Shown here one piece after another: positions 33,928 to 46,620 of a stretch of DNA of 64,000 bases (position 1 is its first letter; each line of letters starts with the position of its first letter). A program made the translations under genes and the position numbers. The stretch comes from Tenrec ecaudatus. Taxonomy: Eukaryota > Chordata > Mammalia > Afrosoricida > Tenrecidae. The stretch covers positions 46,036,001-46,100,000 of the forward strand of contig NC_134539.1 in assembly GCF_050624435.1 (NCBI RefSeq), read 5' to 3'. Below the pieces are notes generated by a model, which made no database searches, was not told the origin of the DNA, and was given only the letters and a program-made list of their open reading frames with translations.

Positions 33928-34078
33928 CAGCACTATTGACCGTTTGCGTGAGATCATTCATCTCTGTGTCCTGTACGCTGTCGGATATTTAGTCATAGCC
34001 CTGGTCTTGACTGGTAGATGCCAGTTACGACAATTGAAAGATGTCCGGTGACACTGTCAGGTGTCCCTGGGGGAGCGG
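33928..34078 (-). mobile_element. MER20 hAT-Charlie element, antisense
   Basis: 'attctcaaccacagcactat', 'cctgtacgctgtcggatatt', 'tggtagatgccagttacgac' and 'gatgtccggtgacactgtca' match the reverse complement of MER20, an old eutherian hAT family. Confidence 0.8.
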
Positions 34079-34105
34079 CGGGAACAGAATTGCCCACAAC
34101 AGAGC

Positions 34106-34318
34106 AGCATTTGGAATGATTAAGAGCTCAGGCTCTGGAATCCAACTGCCAGGGTTCAAATCCTGACGCCTCACTTATTAGGGAACCTTAGAAAATGCCT
34201 GAACTTCTCCCTTCCTTCGTGTGCTTAGCTATCAAATAGAGCTACCCACTCACAGGGTAGTTATGCGGTTTAAATAAGATACCACATGAGAAGCACTCAG
34301 AGACGGGGCTAGCACGTA
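34106..34318 (+). repeat. MIR SINE, nearly full length
   Basis: 'gattaagagctcaggctctg', 'ccagggttcaaatcctgacg' (B box) and 'acagggtagttatgcggttt' run in sense order over more than 200 bp. Confidence 0.9.
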
Positions 34319-37021
34319 CAGAGCCAGCCCTCCGGTACCTATGAATATGTACCATTTTCTGGATAAGAAACATGAGGCTCGGGGAAATAAAGGGAGAGAC
34401 CCTATAACTAGCCAGCAGACCAGGGGGGATCTTGATATAAGGTTGTATAGTTCCTCTTGTGGTCAGTAGTCTTTCAGGGAGCTCCTACCCCGTGCAGGCT
34501 CGGTTCTGGGCTCGGTGGCCAATAAGGGAATAGCCAGGATGACTGTACTCGAAGAACTCCAACTCCAGCAATGGAGACAGGCACATGGTCTGATGGGCTC
34601 AAGAGCGCCCCTGCAGGCTCTGCTGGGAAGAAGCCCTTTGCATGGGACCCTCCCAGTGCCAGGGGAGATGCCATCTAAACAGGGTCCTAAAAGACCCCCA
34701 GGCTCTTTGTACATTACAACACTGCATATTTAGTCAAATCAACAACCGACAGCAACAGACTGTGACTTTGTAAATGTGCCTCCGTTGCCTAAGGTCTGCA
34801 GTAAATCTAGGCTCTGACACCAGCCTCCCAGTTTTTGTGGAAAGGGAAGAAACCACAGTGCCTCACTGCGACTGAGTCAGACTGAGTTCATTGAGAAACT
34901 CAAGGATGGCTGGTGACCACAGGCCCTGCCTGGAGTCAGGGTGCTCTTAGGCAGTTTGGCGGGAGAAGTTAGCACACTGGCTCACCAGCACTGGGCTCTT
35001 TGCTTAACTTGAATGACAATTGGGACTGACTCAGCATGAATAGGCAGTCAGGATGAATAAGTAAAAACCCAAATTGCCACTGGGAGCAGGTCCTTTGCCT
35101 TGAAGAAACTAATTGCATAAGAAGGGGCAATGATCACACAAGAGACAAAGGAGTTTCACAAGCAGAGATATTTTAACAGCCCCATATTTCACTTAATGAG
35201 CTGACTGCTGAAGGCACATATTCATATTTCTACCGGTTGGGTTAAACACCTGTCTCACAGCTGTGTCATCGTGCACCTGTACAGACACCAGTATCATGGA
35301 CCTGTTCTGCGGGACCACTGTAGGTCACTCTATGAAGAGGGAGGGGGCCCACATCTTATGGTTGTCCTTTGAGAACATCATCCAACACTACCTGGAGTCG
35401 CATCCATCTCTGGCAGTCAGGGAGACTCTGTAGGCCAGAATTGCTTAGCAACAATCTCACCAGAATGCCTGAAAGAAGTGTAAATTAATAGGTCCCATCT
35501 CAGACCAACAGAATTAGAGTCTTCAGGGGGGGCAATCTAAGTTACATCAAATACTCCACTTGCCTAATAATTGGCAGCTTAAAACAACACATAATTGCTA
35601 TTTCCATACTTTCTTTGAGATTTCTGTGAGAAATCTTAGTTCTTCAGATATAGTTTCACCTTACTGAATGCACATTATTGAAAATTTTTGTCTTCTCCAA
35701 CCTTTATGATTTTCCTTAGCAATGTTTAGTTACTTAAGATTTTATCTGTGCAAGTCAATGTTCTACATATTTTATTCTAAAAAGCTTTCATATATGTGTG
35801 TGTGTGTATATATTTCCTTTTCTCAGTAGTTTTAATTCTATACCATTGTCTAGATTAATGATATTTTATTATTAGAATTGCCAAATGTCCCATGGAGTTT
35901 ACTTATAGTATTTCTTGACAAACTGATCATACTGCCTCTAGAGTAGACCAGAACAATATATGAACCTTAAATATAAGAATGGATTTTGAGTTTGTGCTTA
36001 ATTTTAAGCCCTACTCTAAGAAAAACTTGCCCTTATGATGTGGTCTTGCTCAATGCTTTCATGAAGTGATCACTGAAGCTATATGGGGTGCTATACCAAA
36101 GCACAGCAAACAAGTCACATCATACCTGGCTATCAGAAAGAATAACTGAGGTTTTAAAGGTTTGTCTTAAAAAACAAGCAGCGACCTATGTGAGGTATCA
36201 GCTAAATCCATATTGAAGGAGCACACCAGCCTGTGTGATCCAATAATTGTTCATAATAAAATCCATGATCAGAGGAGGGAAATATAATAGGACTTAAATT
36301 CTGAGCACCCAATTTACAGAAGACTGTGGATGACAATGAAAGCCCAAAATCTATTTGCAGACTTCCCACATGGATGATGTTTCTGTTGAATCCCTCTGAC
36401 TATGGACCGGAGATGTGAATCATCTCACTCGCAGGCAGAGTGCGTTGTAAAGTGGATTACCTAACCAGCCCAAGGAGCAGCAATCATCCTTAGGGGATTA
36501 TCTGGGTATGCCCTTGATGGAGACCACTATATCGGGATCGCATAGTCACAAAACCATGCCCTGACTGGGTTGGACCAATATTTTAAGCTCCTCTGTTTAA
36601 CATAATGTACATGTCCCAAAAATGGCCCGAGTCCCACTTTAGGAATCCCATTGATAACTATGATGTATTCATCTATCTTCAATCATGTTTTTTTATGAAA
36701 TTTGACCTCCCATCTCCTTTTTAAAACTGTGCACCTCTGAAATCCCTTAGGCTCCATTATGACCTCAGGCTAATGGTCTCCCTCTTTTGTATGATATTAT
36801 CACTATAGTGATCTTGTCCTTGTCTCGTTTAATACTTAATAAATGTTATTTTTTGAAAAGCGCTTCACATAATTCTTAGGTATGTTACAGTTTAAAAGCC
36901 ACGACCTACCACAGAGCGTCTTCCCTCCCTTTCATTAATTCATTCAAAAACATCTGAGTACTTATTGTTAATAAGGATATTTGGTTTCAGCTGTAAATGT
37001 CCCAAAAACTCAGTAACCAAA
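34319..37021. other. Largest unassigned stretch
   Basis: About 2.7 kb without a recognised gene or repeat, apart from a possible antisense MIR trace near 34350-34400 ('aagaaacatgaggctcgggg'). Sequence from about 35540 to 36900 is markedly AT-rich and contains a short (TG)n at about 35796-35808. Open frames are absent from 34734 to 37070. Confidence 0.45.
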
Positions 37022-37220
37022 CTTAGTGCCATTGAGTCAAATCTGACTCAAAGCAACCCTATAGGAAACACTAGAACGGCCCTTGTGAAGTTGAAAGACT
37101 AGCCATCTTTATGGGACGAGAAAACCTCAGCGTTCTCCTGCAGAACAGCTGGTCATTTTGAACTCCTGACTTTTGTGGTTTGCAGACCAATGCATAACCT
37201 CCCTGCCACCAGGGCCCCCT
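37022..37220 (-). mobile_element. AfroSINE, antisense
   Basis: 'tagtgccattgagtcaaatc', 'ggacgagaaaacctcagcgt', 'cagaacagctggtcattttg' and 'ccctgccaccagggccccct' give a nearly full-length reverse-complement copy. Confidence 0.88.
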
Positions 37221-37649
37221 AGTGGGCAGAGAGTAGTGACTACAGTGGACATGATTGCTTGCTCGGGTAAAAGGCAAATCCATTCTCTGGACAGCAGTGG
37301 GAACTGGTTGTCGCTTTTGATGAGAACCCATGAGAAAATTAGAAACATACTCTTGACCCTGCTGAACACACGCATGGAGCCAAACTACCACATAAGCATG
37401 AGCAGAATAAACTAAGGTCAGTATTGAGGAAGTATTGTGTCCTACTGACTGAACAAATGAAAGAGTAAATTAAGAAATAATGGAATTAATGAGAGGCAAC
37501 TTAAGTAAAAGCTATCCCGCTCTGCATTTGCTTCCGGACATTTTATCATGCAGGGACGACTACAAGAAGACTCTCCAAAAGTTGATGGGAAATGGACTTA
37601 AAAGATACTAGAATTTTTCCATAAACTTTTTTGAAGCCCTCATAGTAAC
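37221..37649. other. Unassigned stretch
   Basis: No exon or repeat recognised. Confidence 0.4.
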
Positions 37650-37730
37650 CCCCATTTTACAGATGAGGAAACTAAGAGCAAGAGCCAGGGAATACCTGAA
37701 ACAAGATTCAAATCTAGAAGTGTGGTTCCA
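37650..37730 (-). repeat. MIR SINE fragment, antisense
   Basis: 'cccattttacagatgaggaa' followed by 'acaagattcaaatctagaag' is the classic antisense MIR signature. Confidence 0.8.
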
Positions 37731-37892
37731 CAGGAGGAAGAAGAGGGGAACGAGAAGGGAATGGTGGGGGGAGAGGAAGAAAAGGGAGAAGGAAAATGAA
37801 GAATATTTTTATCACAATGATTTCATCTCCCCTCATGATGATCCCAAGGGACTTGGTCCCAAGAATCCTGTTAATATAGAAGGCATTTCAAA

Positions 37893-37948
37893 GGATGGAT
37901 GGATGGATGGGTGGGTGGGTGGATGGGTGGGTGGGTGGATGGATGGAT
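37893..37948. repeat. (GGAT/GGGT)n tetranucleotide array
   Basis: Fourteen tetramers alternate in blocks of GGAT and GGGT. The Met-Asp-Gly-Trp-like frames across it are artefacts. Confidence 0.95.
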
Positions 37949-38887
37949 ACTAACAGGGAGAGACGGATTGGAGCGGGTCTAATGCCTCACAGTCACTGTG
38001 ACCACCTTTACTCTGAAAATTACCCAACTCACCCTCACTATCTGGCACCCCCAGCTTTGTCTGGCTTCCTTTCTACGGTCTCTAGCGAAACACTATGCAA
38101 CAAAACGTATTCTTCACAAACCCTGGACTGTGGAAGTCAGAGGGTAAGAACACAGCGCCTACCAAAAGGATTTTACCCTGCCCTCCAGAACCAGAGTTGA
38201 GTATGATTCCCCTTAAAGTATGGAACTTGGAGAAAATTAAACGATTCTTGGTGTTTTTCAAATTTCCCCCAACAGATAGTGGCTACTTGTTGGCCCTGCA
38301 CCAGGGCCTATACCCAGCCTGCCAGAAGAATAAAGAGAATGGTGGGCTCTCCGATGGCTCAGACGGCAGCCTTCGTGGTCGGAACTGATGCAGGAAGCCC
38401 CATGTACATGGTTAGAGAAATGCCCACAAGAGCACACAGCAGGGAAACCAGCCATGATGTCCGGAGCAGAGGATGAGGGTGGTGGCTGAAGAAGGCTTCT
38501 CATGGTGCCATGTGAACTGGATGAGCTAGAGTCTCTGGGTAGGAAGTAGACGTAGTAGCAGGCAGTCCAAGCAGGGGAAACCACATGAGCATAGGTCTTG
38601 AGGTACAAAAGGGCCAGGAACCTTCCAGAAAGTTTTAAGATTTTAGAGCAACAGAATTACTCAGGTAAGAATTGTCAGAAATGACACCGATGGGAAACCC
38701 TGAAGTCAGGGATTCGTTGAGAATTTGGCCACGCGCTGAACCCACTCCCCAGAAAAATCAGGAACACATATATACAAAATTTTACATTTGCTGTCAGGGT
38801 GTTCTCAGATCTTGGTTAGCAGGGAGCGATCGTTTGTTTTCAGCCAAAGAATGGCATGAGTTGATGATATATTAAGAGATAGAAAGA
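37949..38887. other. Unassigned stretch, possible ancient repeat in the middle
   Basis: About 38540-38620 ('aggcagtccaagcaggggaa', 'gcataggtcttgaggtacaa') resembles sequence common in old mammalian L2/MER repeats, but no family could be fixed. No exon recognised. Confidence 0.35.
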
Positions 38888-39240
38888 GAGCAAAGTGGGG
38901 TACTGGTGAAGGATATCGAACGTCTCATGCCTGACAAAAGGACAAGCAAGTGTGTCGTGGAAGAATGGCCAGAGTGCTCCTTAGAAGCAAAGATGGCAAG
39001 ACTTTGTCTTAGATACTTGGGACCTTGTGTCAGGAGAGGCGAAGGACATCCTGCTTGATAGAAGGAAGGGGCCGTGGAAAAGAGGAAGGCCCTCAACAAG
39101 ATGGATTGTCCCTCAAGCAGCAGAACCACTGTGAGAAAGGCACAGGACCAGGCGGTGTTTTTGTCGGTTGTGCATTGGGGTCACTATGAGTCCGAAACAA
39201 CTTGATGGCATTTAATAACAGCAGCAGCAGCAGCAGAACA
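38888..39240 (+). mobile_element. RTE-clade LINE 3' fragment with (CAG)n-like tail
   Basis: 'gtgctccttagaagcaaaga', 'ggccctcaacaagatggatt', 'gcacaggaccaggcggtgtt' and 'cttgatggcatttaataaca' give a long, continuous RTE 3' end. It finishes in a short tandem tail (39219-39236) whose (CAG) units differ from the usual (AAC). Confidence 0.88.
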
Positions 39241-39309
39241 GTCTCTAAAAGTACCACACAGAGTCACATTTGTAACTGAGACCATGCTCGGCCCCTTACG
39301 AGTTGTATT

Positions 39310-39445
39310 GGCAAGATGGTTAACAATTCAGCAACTCAATAATCTTATCTGAAAAATTAGCATAGTAAGTCCTACCTCATAAGGTTGTCGTGAAGATGAC
39401 ATGAGATAAAGCTGTTACAGTGCTTAGCATCGAACCTAGCAGCAT
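39310..39445 (+). repeat. MIR SINE fragment
   Basis: 'tcctacctcataaggttgtc' and 'acagtgcttagcatcgaacc' are the MIR 3' core. Confidence 0.85.
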
Positions 39446-40199
39446 TTTAAAGGATGAGCACGTCCTGGTGGGCACAATGAAGACAGAAGGCCCTCAAGAT
39501 GACTGGGCAGGAGGCTGGGGGTGACTGGCACACATACCACCTGAAAGGGTACCAGGCCCAGTCCTCACCCCATGGAAACCTGGCTCTGTAAAGGCATTTA
39601 GAATGAAGCACGTTCTGAACAAACAAAACAGGTCCTTGGGAGGTGTGTGCTACTGCTTCTTTTACAAACAATTGGTACCGGGGCCTCCTGGAGCCAGAAA
39701 CATGGGATTGGAGGAGGACTGAGCAAAGCAACTCAGTCACGGTGTTTCCAAACAGATTTCCCAACCAGATTGTGCCTCAGATTTAAAGTTGGCAACCCCA
39801 AGTCTATTCTTCAGATTGTGAAACCAATGTTCAAATGGCTGATAAAGCATATCCCCAATTGAATGACACAAGGTTCCATTGAAATCTACAGATGATATGC
39901 AAGGGATACCCATCAAGCTTCATCCAGCAGGGAGGGCATGGACCATTTAAGAGAGCTTTGCTCTTAGAGCACCAATCCCAAGTGGCTGGCACAGCCTAGG
40001 CCCTTGAGTCAAAACTTGGGAAACGAATGAATGCAAAGAAAACTGCCTGTGAACTTTACAAAGTGGAAGAGAAAGTATAAGAAGACATAGCTTGGGGTTT
40101 ATCCTGCTCGTCTAGTTCTTCCATATTCCCCAGATGTGGAAAGGGATGCTCAGAGAGAGAATGCAATAGTCCCAAGACTTGACATTCTTTCTGCCCGCA
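39446..40199. other. Unassigned non-coding stretch
   Basis: No repeat or exon recognised; frames at 39447-39862 are open on both strands. Confidence 0.4.
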
Positions 40200-40530
40200 C
40201 ACCCAGTGTTGTAGATTCTGCAGTTAGCTCTGACCCTTGGGGATCCCAGGGAAAATGGTAAGAAACACTGACTGGCTCTGTGCATCCCCATAATTGATTG
40301 ATTGGAGATCAAGCTATTGTAGTCATAGAGTTTTCATGGGCTGATTTTCAGAAATGGACCGCCAGGCCTTTCTTCCTATAGTCTAAGACTGGGAGGCTCT
40401 ATTGAAACCCGCATCGGTGACATGCAAGCCCTCATGGACAGGGGGCTGCACTTGAGGTGCTTGGGCTGGAGATCAGACTCTGATCTCCTGCAAAGAAGGC
40501 AGAATTCTACCACTGAAACACCGCTGTCCC
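40200..40530 (-). mobile_element. tRNA-Gly-headed SINE, antisense
   Basis: The right end (about 40460-40530) is a reverse-complement tRNA-Gly-like head: 'agaattctaccactgaaaca' is the A-box end and 'gagatcagactctgatctcc' covers the anticodon/B-box side. The body has 'catgggctgattttcagaaa', 'accgccaggcctttcttcct' and 'tctaagactgggaggctcta'. The left tail 'ttagctctgacccttgggga' is the RTE-like tail shared with RTE LINEs here. Same family as 54979-55305. Confidence 0.82.
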
Positions 40531-40577
40531 TGCACACCAAGAGCTTGAACAAAATGGGAGGCAATCCCAGCCAACTG

Positions 40578-40800
40578 TTTATTTTTATTAGTTGGGATTT
40601 AATACATATATGATATCGCCCCATATTTCAATCATGTCAAGTAGAATGTGCAGTTGCTACCAGAATCCATTTTCAAACATTCTTTCTCTACACAGACTCC
40701 TTGGCATCAACTCCCTTTTATCCCCACCACCACCACCGATGTACCCACTCCCCCCAAACCCTTTATTCTCGCCAACATTTAATGGTAAACTTCACATCTG
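40578..40800 (-). mobile_element. Older L1 3' UTR, antisense
   Basis: 'ttttattagttgggatttaa', 'atcatgtcaagtagaatgtg', 'cagttgctaccagaatccat' and 'ccttggcatcaactcccttt' are the left-to-right reverse complement of an older L1 3' UTR subfamily, distinct from the long-3'-UTR L1. Confidence 0.65.
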
Positions 40801-40909
40801 GCGTCTTTAGAGATGAGCAGATGATCGGGTCAAATGAAGCCTGTCTGTAGCTCTTCCGTTGGTGAGCGCACCGCTGGGTTGTGGAAACAGATACTAACTA
40901 CATCACACC

Positions 40910-41138
40910 AAGCCCGTCGCTTGTGGAATCAATGGTGACATCCAGAAAGCCTGAAGGTCAGAGTAGAACTACCTCATGAGGTTTTCAAGGCTTTTCCACA
41001 GAGCAGATCTACAGGATAAGGCAGGTCTTCCCATAAGGCTTCCAACAGTGTTGCAAGTTTGGGGATGCAAACTGGGTCTTTCTTACAACTTTTTGGTTAG
41101 CAGTCAAGTGCTTTAACCACTGGGGCACCGGAGTTCCT
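40910..41138 (-). mobile_element. AfroSINE, antisense
   Basis: 'gtcgcttgtggaatcaatgg', 'aactacctcatgaggttttc' and 'gtgctttaaccactggggca' are in reverse-complement order. The copy is somewhat expanded in the middle. Confidence 0.8.
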
Positions 41139-41550
41139 TTAGATAACACAAAATCAACAACACCTTCTGTATTGATCCCCAAAACGCCTCTCTGTTCTCC
41201 CTGAGTGCCACCAGAAAGAGCTTTCACCCCCCTGCTGCTGGCCTCCCTTCCGGCCTCGCACTGCCTCTTTTCCTGATTACACCTCAGTTGCTTCAACGTT
41301 GACAACTCTGCACATACTGTATGCTCCTCTGACACTCCTGTCAAGGCTAAGAGCATGTCGAGGTCACTTCTTGAGACTTTTGTGTTGGAAGGCATCTCAC
41401 TTCAAAGGCTTTCCTCTCTTTAGAGACCCAGACATGATTCCCTCAGAAATGTGCCTCTGCCTCCCAAGATACCACTGGTCTTTGACAGTAAGATGTGAAA
41501 GCGATGTGGCGTGAGAAATAGGAGCAGTTGGGGAGAAAAGGGCAAAGGAG
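41139..41550. other. Unassigned stretch
   Basis: No gene or repeat recognised. Confidence 0.4.
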
Positions 41551-41554
41551 GTGT

Positions 41555-41610
<56 letters not shown>

Positions 41611-41614
41611 GTGT
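41551..41614. repeat. (TG)n microsatellite
   Basis: 64 bp of GT dinucleotides with two single-base interruptions. Confidence 0.97.
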
Positions 41615-42537
41615 TAGAAATACAGGTAAGGGATTTTTTTTTTTTTAATGAGAGTAGGTTGGCAATTAATCCATTGTCACTTCCTTCACGCTGGCGGTGC
41701 CCGGGGACTATGCGGGCATGTCACGGTCATTTTCCAAGAGGTTTGCACAAAGCGGGTTTACTAGGAGGCTCAATTCTCTCGTGACAATATTTGCTGCGTG
41801 TAGTAAAAGGACGCTAGGTGTTCGGAAGCCCAAGGGACCACTTCCCTTTGCTAAGTAAGACTGTCCAGGGTGAGGGAGAGAATCCCAGCACTTGTACTTC
41901 TGATGGGCTTCTCTCAGGCTTTTAACTTCACATTTTAAGCACATACAAAATGAATCCATCATATCATTTCTAGGCAAATGCACACATCTTAGAGATACCT
42001 GCTCGAAGCATTTTTACTGAGAGTCTCACCTCACCCAAAGGGTTCCAAGAAGGCCACTCTGGGTGACAGTCCCTTTGCCCACAGTTGGCAAAGTCAGGTG
42101 AGACCGCAAATGGTCATCCCAAGGCATAAGCACCACTATAAAATAGGAGCTGTGCCCAGGAACTAATGATTATTGGTGAATACGTGAGAAACGGGCACCG
42201 CTTACGTGGCCGTGTGAGGGATAATGAGTCTCGAATGAGGGAAGGGACGGTCTCATTCTTCCTTACTTGTTCAGACCACACCTGGAGGACTTCATTCCTT
42301 TCTGGAAGTTGTCATCTAAGAGGTGCCCCCCTAACCTGGAATCATTTTAGAAGGCAATGACAACAGATGCCAAGGGGACTTGAAGCCGTATCGCCAGAGG
42401 AATGAGTGGTGGAGCCGGGGGTGCTCAACCTGGCCAGTGGTAGGGGTCCGTGAGATCTGGCTTCATTTGCAAGTGCCTTGGAAAGTGAAAACAAACATAC
42501 TCTGTGACCCAAAGGAACTCCGGTAACTTCACAGATT
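41615..42537. other. Unassigned non-coding stretch
   Basis: No gene or repeat recognised; a T-run at about 41633-41647 is present. Confidence 0.4.
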
Positions 42538-42708
42538 AGATGTTGCACGGCCAACCTCAAGGTCAGAAATTCAAGCCCACCAGCCATTTTTCAGGAGAAG
42601 ATGAGGTTGCCTGCCCTGGTAAAGCCTTGAGTCTCAGAAACCCAAGGGGCAGTTCTAGCATGCAACAGGGTCACTAGAAGTTGAACTTGACTCAATGGCA
42701 GTGCATGG
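42538..42708 (+). mobile_element. AfroSINE
   Basis: 'caacctcaaggtcagaaatt', 'caagcccaccagccattttt', 'cagaaacccaaggggcagtt' and 'acttgactcaatggcagtgc' in sense order. The head is truncated. Confidence 0.87.
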
Positions 42709-43791
42709 GTGAAGTGACCCAAGAGGTAGGCGCAATGAGTGAAACGGCAGGTAAGAAATCTGAGCACAGCAATAAACAGAATAACTTTGTGCTAGAGCTG
42801 ACTCAAGAGGGGAGATGAGTTTCCTGTGACTGAAGGTGAGCAAACAGATGCAGGCTGACTACCTGTCCAAGATGTTTCCGAGCCGACTCAGCTTGCAGAT
42901 GAGTGGTTGATCTGGGACCGTTTCCAGCAACATTGCTGCATGGACAACTGGTGGGGCATCAGACCACCTTAGATGACACGTGAAAGAATGCTTTTGATTG
43001 TATTATGAGTGATGCGTGTAACCTTGATTCAGAGGAGGATAAATTTATTTCTAAGTCAAAGGATATCAAGAAACTCATCAACAAAAGATCCTAAGAATAG
43101 AGCATGGGCATGGCAAGACTCGTGAATGTCTCAAGACAGGAAAGAACAGAATTAGAAGCACCAAAAAACGCCTTGCTGCTCCAAGATTTCAAAATTCTCT
43201 GATCTTCAGTTCTCACCTGCAACCTGAGATCATTTTTGAATTCTGTCTTTCTTTCTCCAGCAAGTACAAGACCCAAACCCATATATCTCAGAATCCCCCG
43301 TGCCACTCAGTTTCCCAGGTAAGAGCCACGCTTGGCATCTTGTCCTCTGTCCTCTTCAGCCTGATGCATTCATCAGGGACCCTTAATAATCTATTTGAAC
43401 ACGGGCTGAAAACCCTCATTTACACCTGGATGACCCTCACCACCTACTTTACAAGTAATGCATGTTTACTTAAGCAATAGTCTTCTGTCCAATATAGTTT
43501 AAACCCAGGAATGAACATCAAGGTCAAGGAAGTTAGGCATTAAGGCAGGATTTTTTTTAAGGAAATATTGTTTGAATCCGGAATGATCTGAACTAGAAAA
43601 AAAAAACACAAATACACAGACTCATTGTCATCAAGTTGATTTTGACCAAAATGATAGAAAGATAATATACTATGTATTGCAACATGCAGCCTATAACATA
43701 CTACATCATTAATCACAATCATATTAGAATCTTGTCTTCAGCTCTTCACAATTTACAAACATGTCCCATGTCCATCTCTATTTTCTGATTC
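42709..43791. other. Unassigned non-coding stretch
   Basis: No exon or repeat recognised. Confidence 0.4.
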
Positions 43792-44420
43792 CTTTTTTTA
43801 ACGGTTTAATTGGCACATCATCCACACATCATACAATTCAATAGTACATTCATATCAGGAAGAGTTGTACAATCTTACCACAGTCCATTTTAGAACATTT
43901 TCCTCTTCCTTGTACTCACTGCTATTTGTATAATTATTTTTTTAATCATGGCAAAAATGTACACATGCAATTCAACAAACTTCACATGTAAAATTCTGTG
44001 TCCTTGATTATAATTCTTCTACCACTATTAAGGGAAACTCAATGTCCCTCAGGCAAACACTCTTCCTCCTTTACCCATGGTAACTAATGGTCAAATTTGG
44101 TGGTTTTTTAGATTTCTTGTTATAATAGTCATGTATCATACACTTTCATAGTTAAATCACATTTTAAGCGTTGTATATACATCATCACAATTAGTTCTAG
44201 CGTTCCCTCCCCTCTCCCAGATTCACTGTTTGCTCCCCAATTCCCTTCACCCTCCCCCATCCCTGACAAACCATTGCCTCAGTTATTTTCTGTATACATT
44301 CATTCTTCCTGTGCTTCATAAACTGGAAAACCTAACAGAAACAGCGAAAAACTAAAGGAAACAAAGAAACGAATAATATAAAGATAACAAATGGTAAGAA
44401 AGACAAGAACACCAACGGTG
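43792..44420 (-). mobile_element. Older L1 3' UTR, antisense
   Basis: 'acggtttaattggcacatca', 'acaattcaatagtacattca', 'gagttgtacaatcttaccac' and 'ttagaacattttcctcttcc' are the reverse complement of an L1 3' UTR of older type. The A-rich right end (44325-44420) may be the upstream part of the same copy. Confidence 0.7.
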
Positions 44421-44562
44421 TTTGAAAGGCCAGAGAAGACATTTGTCACGGAGCAAGCTCGGCTCACAAGGAGCACAGCGGTTGGTGTTGGGGGAAAGCT
44501 TCCTGTGCCATTTCTCACAAGAGCCCGTGCCCATTTCTTATCTGATCCCCACTACAGCCTGT

Positions 44563-44715
44563 GAGATGAGTATTACAATGTTCATTCCCATTTATGGGCA
44601 AGAAATTAAGATTCAGAGATGTTGATTAACTTGTTCAAAACCACACAGCTTCCAAGACCACACCCAAATCCCTTTCCAGCAAATGGACTCTCAATCCTCT
44701 GTACCACACTGCCCC
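44563..44715 (-). repeat. MIR SINE fragment, antisense
   Basis: 'tgggcaagaaattaagattc', 'agagatgttgattaacttgt' and 'caaatggactctcaatcctc' follow the antisense MIR order. Confidence 0.78.
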
Positions 44716-46514
44716 CCAGTGTCCCAAGGGAGGCACTCAGCCCAGCTCCAAAAGCCGCTGGAGCAGTGGCCATCCCTCATGCTCCACAAGCCAGGATTTG
44801 ACTCTAGGATGGGTGGGTCGTGTCAGAATTATGATTGCTTGCTTCCGCTCCTCAAGGGGTCAAGAAGTTTCCTTGGCTACTTAATGCATCTCCTAGCACG
44901 GCTCAAAACGGAATCACATACACAACAGAGCGGAGCACATAGTCGGTGCTCAGGAGTTGCCAAATGGGTCTGTTGACACGCCTAAGTTTTCTGAGATCCT
45001 AATTAGTGAAGGATGTGAGAAACCACTAACCGAATGTGCCTACGAAATTGGAACTGAAACCCCGGGTTCCTAGAGCATGAGTTTCTATGTGTTACCTAGG
45101 TGCATGCCTTGTCTTGTTTGGCCTGCAGGAATTTTGTAAAATGAATCATTTCAGCAAAATGGATCTTCATATGAGGGAAACCAGAAACCCAGGAATTTGT
45201 AGGGAAAGTGAATAAAATGAATCCTATTACATTCCACCGACTTTTAGGGCAGACGGCGTCTCAGGCACGTTTCAGCCATGTGTCCCAGTTTTTCCAAGGT
45301 GGTCCTCGTTTCAGAAGCGCTGCGCCTCACTCAAACCACGTGGTGGACACGATGCCAGGCCCCATGGCCGGTGTTCATGTGTGCCTGACCCGGCTTGGAA
45401 AAACGGGAGCGAAGGAAGCAGGGCTCCTCGCTGGAGGGGCTTGCAGTCTAGAAAAGAGGACCACGGACCAGGAGGAAGCGTGTGGGAAGCCCCCTGGTCA
45501 ATGGTGGCCATGCAGAGGACATCGGCAACAGTAGAGAAGGTTTCACAAGGAAGCGACACGCAAGCTGGATCTGGAACGGTGACTAAGACTTTGCCCGTGG
45601 AAAAGATCTAAAACTCCCTCTGTGTTCCGAGTCTGCCCGCGGTCCCTCGCCCACCTGCCTCGTCCTTCCTCTTCTTATCTGGATCGGTGGTTCACCTTTC
45701 CCACCCATCCCCATAGGATGGCCCAACCTCCCTGCCTTCCCCTCTGATCTGCATCCAACCCAGCCCTTCTCCCTCCTCCACATCTTCCTTTCCCCATGAA
45801 TCATGAGGCCCACTCAGAACTTCCTTCGCTCTGAAAGCCTCAAAATGGTTTATTTATCTAAGACGCTCCCTCCACCTCCATCCTCACAGCAGAGGAAAGC
45901 GCCAGGCCCAGCAGAGGGCAGAGAGCATGGAGGTGCTGCTGGCTCCTGCCTCATGATGCAACAGAGATGAGTGAGAGGCTGTGGTGGGTGTGGGAGCAGC
46001 AAAGACACAAAGAGCAGTCGAAGGAGTCATTGAACCAAGCCAAGTTCAACCTGAAAGATCCCGGTTTGGTTTGTTCCCGAAATAGGGTTGAGCTGACGGC
46101 CAGTTCTTACTTGTTAGCGACCACTTCACCCATCCCTTCTCTTAAGTCCTTGTTCATTAATCTTCTCAAAGAAAGCAACTTGACTCGGTCATGTCTTCTG
46201 GCTGTGTCCAAAACCTGTTCTTCCACTAGAAGATGTCAGTGGTGACGCACTTCATATATAGAAATCTGCACAAAGTGCTCCCATATAGAATCAGGAAACC
46301 ACGGTCCCTTGGTGTGGTAAGCGACCATACACTCAAATAGCAAGCAGCTACATTTATCAATTCACTTACTCATTCGTTTATCTGAAAATATGTATTGACC
46401 GTGACCCAGACTTGAGCTAGCTATTGTGACTCCTGGAATAGTCGCTTCTTCAACACATTGTGGTAGGTGGTAAAACAGAGCGCCCAGGAGCACTGGTTGT
46501 GGGAGAAAAATGAG
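44716..46514. other. Unassigned non-coding stretch
   Basis: About 1.8 kb with no recognised gene. The segment near 45430-45460 ('ggaggggcttgcagtctaga') resembles a common ancient repeat phrase, but no family was assigned. Overlapping frames at 45208-45813 lie on both strands. Confidence 0.4.
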
Positions 46515-46620
46515 GCTTTCGCCACCTGTAAAGAGCTAGTCTCAGAAACCCACAGGGGTAGGTCTACCCTGGCCACAGGGCTGCTGTGATTGGGAATCAA
46601 TTCAACGAGTTTGAGGTTTG
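46515..46620 (+). mobile_element. AfroSINE 3' half
   Basis: 'ctcagaaacccacaggggta', 'ggtctaccctggccacaggg' and 'gggaatcaattcaacgagtt' are the 3' half of a sense copy. Confidence 0.78.
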
